A stretch of 64,000 nucleotides of DNA. Origin: Mesomycoplasma ovipneumoniae (GTDB taxonomy: Bacteria > Bacillota_I > Bacilli_A > Mycoplasmatales > Metamycoplasmataceae). The notes below the pieces were generated by a model. The model was not told the origin of the DNA. It did not search any database and was given only the letters and a program-made list of their open reading frames with translations. Each line of letters opens with the position of its first letter. The stretch's first letter is position 1. The position numbers and the translations under genes are program-made. Shown one piece after another: positions 62,499-64,000 of this stretch. The stretch spans positions 21,832-85,831 of the forward strand of contig VZDP01000001.1 in NCBI GenBank assembly GCA_009756935.1, read 5' to 3'.

Positions 62499-64000
62499 TT
62501 AACTTTTGCCCTTTCTAGTATAAATTCGAAAGATAAAATAAACTAAAATTATTGAAATAAATGCTCAAATCAGCGGGTAGAAATTTTTAATTACAACGTG
62601 ATGATTAGATTTTATTTCCATAATTTGTAAAACTGGTTGGAATAAAAAGTTGTTACTTTTTGCTAAATTAAATCTCTTTATTACTTTGTTGTCAACTAGT
62701 CTTTGTTCGGCACTAAATGATGAAAATCCGCCGATTTGATAATTTTGTTGGTCAATTTTGACAAAAAATGGTGCTGGATCAAAATTATTTTTGTCATTTT
62801 TTAATAAATTATTAAGAACAAAGCTATTCTGTTTATTAAAATAAAGTCAATAAATGAGTGAGGTAGCTAAATATATTTTTTTCTGAACTTGGTTTTCAAT
62901 TTGGCTTATGTCCGGATTTTTCGCAAGAACAACACTTTGTTCATCAACTAAATCTAAAAGTTCTTTATCAGTTGAAATTGCTGCAGAAATTTTTTCAAGA
63001 ATATCTTTTTGGGTATTTTCTTCTGTAAAGCTTTCGAAAAATGTGCGCGCGTATTTGCTAAAAACTTCAGATGAAACAACTTGTTTTATTAGATTTCACT
63101 TTAATTTACCAACAAGATCAGATGTTAGCCCGAAAGTTTGGGAGTCCTGTGGAAGCATTTTATCAAAATTAGAAGCATCTTCATTAGCATAAATTATTTC
63201 TCGATTTTCAAGATCTTCAAAATGTGAGTCATTTTTAAGAGCGCCGGGAACTAAAATTACTTCTTGGTTATTTGAAAGTTTGTATCTTTGAAGACTTGGA
63301 ACTGTTGAGAGAAGATAATTTTTTTCTTTTGATTCTAAATTGTTTGCATAAATGTAATTTTTAAGAAAACTATCCTGATTTCCGGCAGCATTTTCGATTG
63401 CATCACGGTCTTTTGGTTCAAAAATATTAATTAATTGATAAGGAATTAATAAATAAGAAGCCACCTGCCAAATTTGGGCTGCTGCTGAAGAGTCATTTCA
63501 TGCTTGTTGAATATAATTTATTTGTCGATCGGTAAAATTAGGGTTGTCAACTTGTTTTGGAATTATAAAAAAGCGATCTTGCTTGTCGTTTAAGTAAAAT
63601 TTTTCAACATCAGCAATTGTTTTTGAATCATAGCCATTATGTTCTAAATTGAGAATTTCAGCAAATCTATTAATGCTTGAGGTTGAATTAAAAGCTGTTG
63701 TTGAGCCAATTAAAATAAAAGGTGCAAATGAAAAAATAGCGATAGCAAGTGATGATTTTGAACTGAATTTGTGACTAACAATTACAGTAATTCCGCCAAA
63801 AATAGTAAATGAGAAAAATGGTGATAAAAAACCAAATAATAAAGGTGTATTAACTTGGTCAAAAAATGAATAATTAATTAAATAAAATCCTATTAGTAAA
63901 AAATCAATAAAAACTGACCAAATAAGTCCAAAAAATGTTAAAAACAAGATTTTTGTCGCAATAAAATAGTGACGAGAATATGGTTTTGTGAAAGTTATTA
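62499..64000 (-). CDS. ABC-2-like permease, C-terminal part (gene runs off the right edge)
   Basis: About 500 codons in the window, stop TAA at 62499-62501. The first visible residues TKPYSRHYFIATKILFLTFFGLIW resemble the ABC-2 permease motif (sKPxSRxxixxxKil). Three or four hydrophobic segments, then a long extracytoplasmic domain (residues about 95-450) and a final helix near the C-terminus (LIWAFISIILVYFIFRIYTRK). No substrate can be inferred. The 3' 22 bases recur in the insertion at 6757-6779. Confidence 0.6.

Noticed and set aside
1..64000. CRISPR array
   Set aside because: I saw no regularly spaced direct repeats of 20-40 bp and no cas-like genes.

Overview
The window is a chromosomal segment of a mollicute. 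It is A+T rich and in gene after gene TGA must be read as tryptophan: with TGA as stop, valS, yidC, dnaA, argS, gltX and ppa would all be broken at conserved positions. Only release factor 1 (prfA) is present. Lipoproteins with mycoplasma-type lipoboxes, a paired set of P102/P97-like surface proteins, an isolated 5S rRNA gene and the gene content point to the Mycoplasma (Mesomycoplasma) hyopneumoniae group. I cannot fix the species by eye. All coordinates below use the UGA=Trp code.

Layout. 1-6260 (+): end of a MATE exporter, an ECF-type S component, a degenerate OppF-related ABC protein, valS. 6261-6873: a roughly 0.58 kb non-coding insertion between two convergent genes, flanked by 36-37 bp direct repeats. 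6874-12848 (-): lipoprotein, a large McrB-like AAA+ protein that seems to have lost its Walker motifs, then yidC-rnpA-rpmH. 12849-14583: replication origin region around dnaA; transcription diverges here. 14584-32480 (+): dnaN, mnmG-rlmH, two tandem DHH phosphoesterases (NrnA type), an orphan Panacea-domain protein, ftsY, an RNase J-like protein without metal ligands running in frame into thioredoxin, hrcA-grpE-argS-rpoE-fba-pseudouridine synthase, gatCAB. 32597-39553: two very large adhesin-like surface proteins. 39625-47746: 5S rRNA, whiA, a BI-1-like membrane protein, ppa, and a BMP-type nucleoside ABC importer (lipoprotein, ATPase, two permeases). 47830-51600: tdk, tRNA-Gly, ptsH, and ptsG split into IICB and IIA by a long inverted repeat. 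51601-53628: an IS256-family element in a dispersed repeat. 53629-60826: tRNA-Leu, a DUF31/MIP-type serine protease lipoprotein, prfA-prmC, gltX, DUF1934, trmL. 60855-62498: an IS3/IS150-family element with 3-bp target duplication inside another copy of the same repeat. 62499-64000 (-): an ABC-2-like permease running off the window.

How the parts work together. Most of the window is housekeeping: replication initiation, translation (three aminoacyl-tRNA synthetases, GatCAB for Gln-tRNA, RF1 and its methyltransferase PrmC, tRNA/rRNA modification), heat-shock control (HrcA/GrpE), protein export (FtsY, YidC), sugar and nucleoside uptake (PTS, BMP importer, Tdk) and host-facing surface proteins.

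The most unusual signals are (1) at least sixteen perfect inverted repeats with 12-35 bp arms inside or at the ends of coding sequences, the longest of which creates an in-frame stop in ptsG, and one of which sits at the same position in both tandem nrnA paralogs with unrelated sequence; (2) a small non-coding repeat family with a constant left end whose copies sit at gene ends and attract IS elements; (3) the dead RNase J-thioredoxin continuous reading frame; (4) the degenerate McrB-like AAA+ protein.
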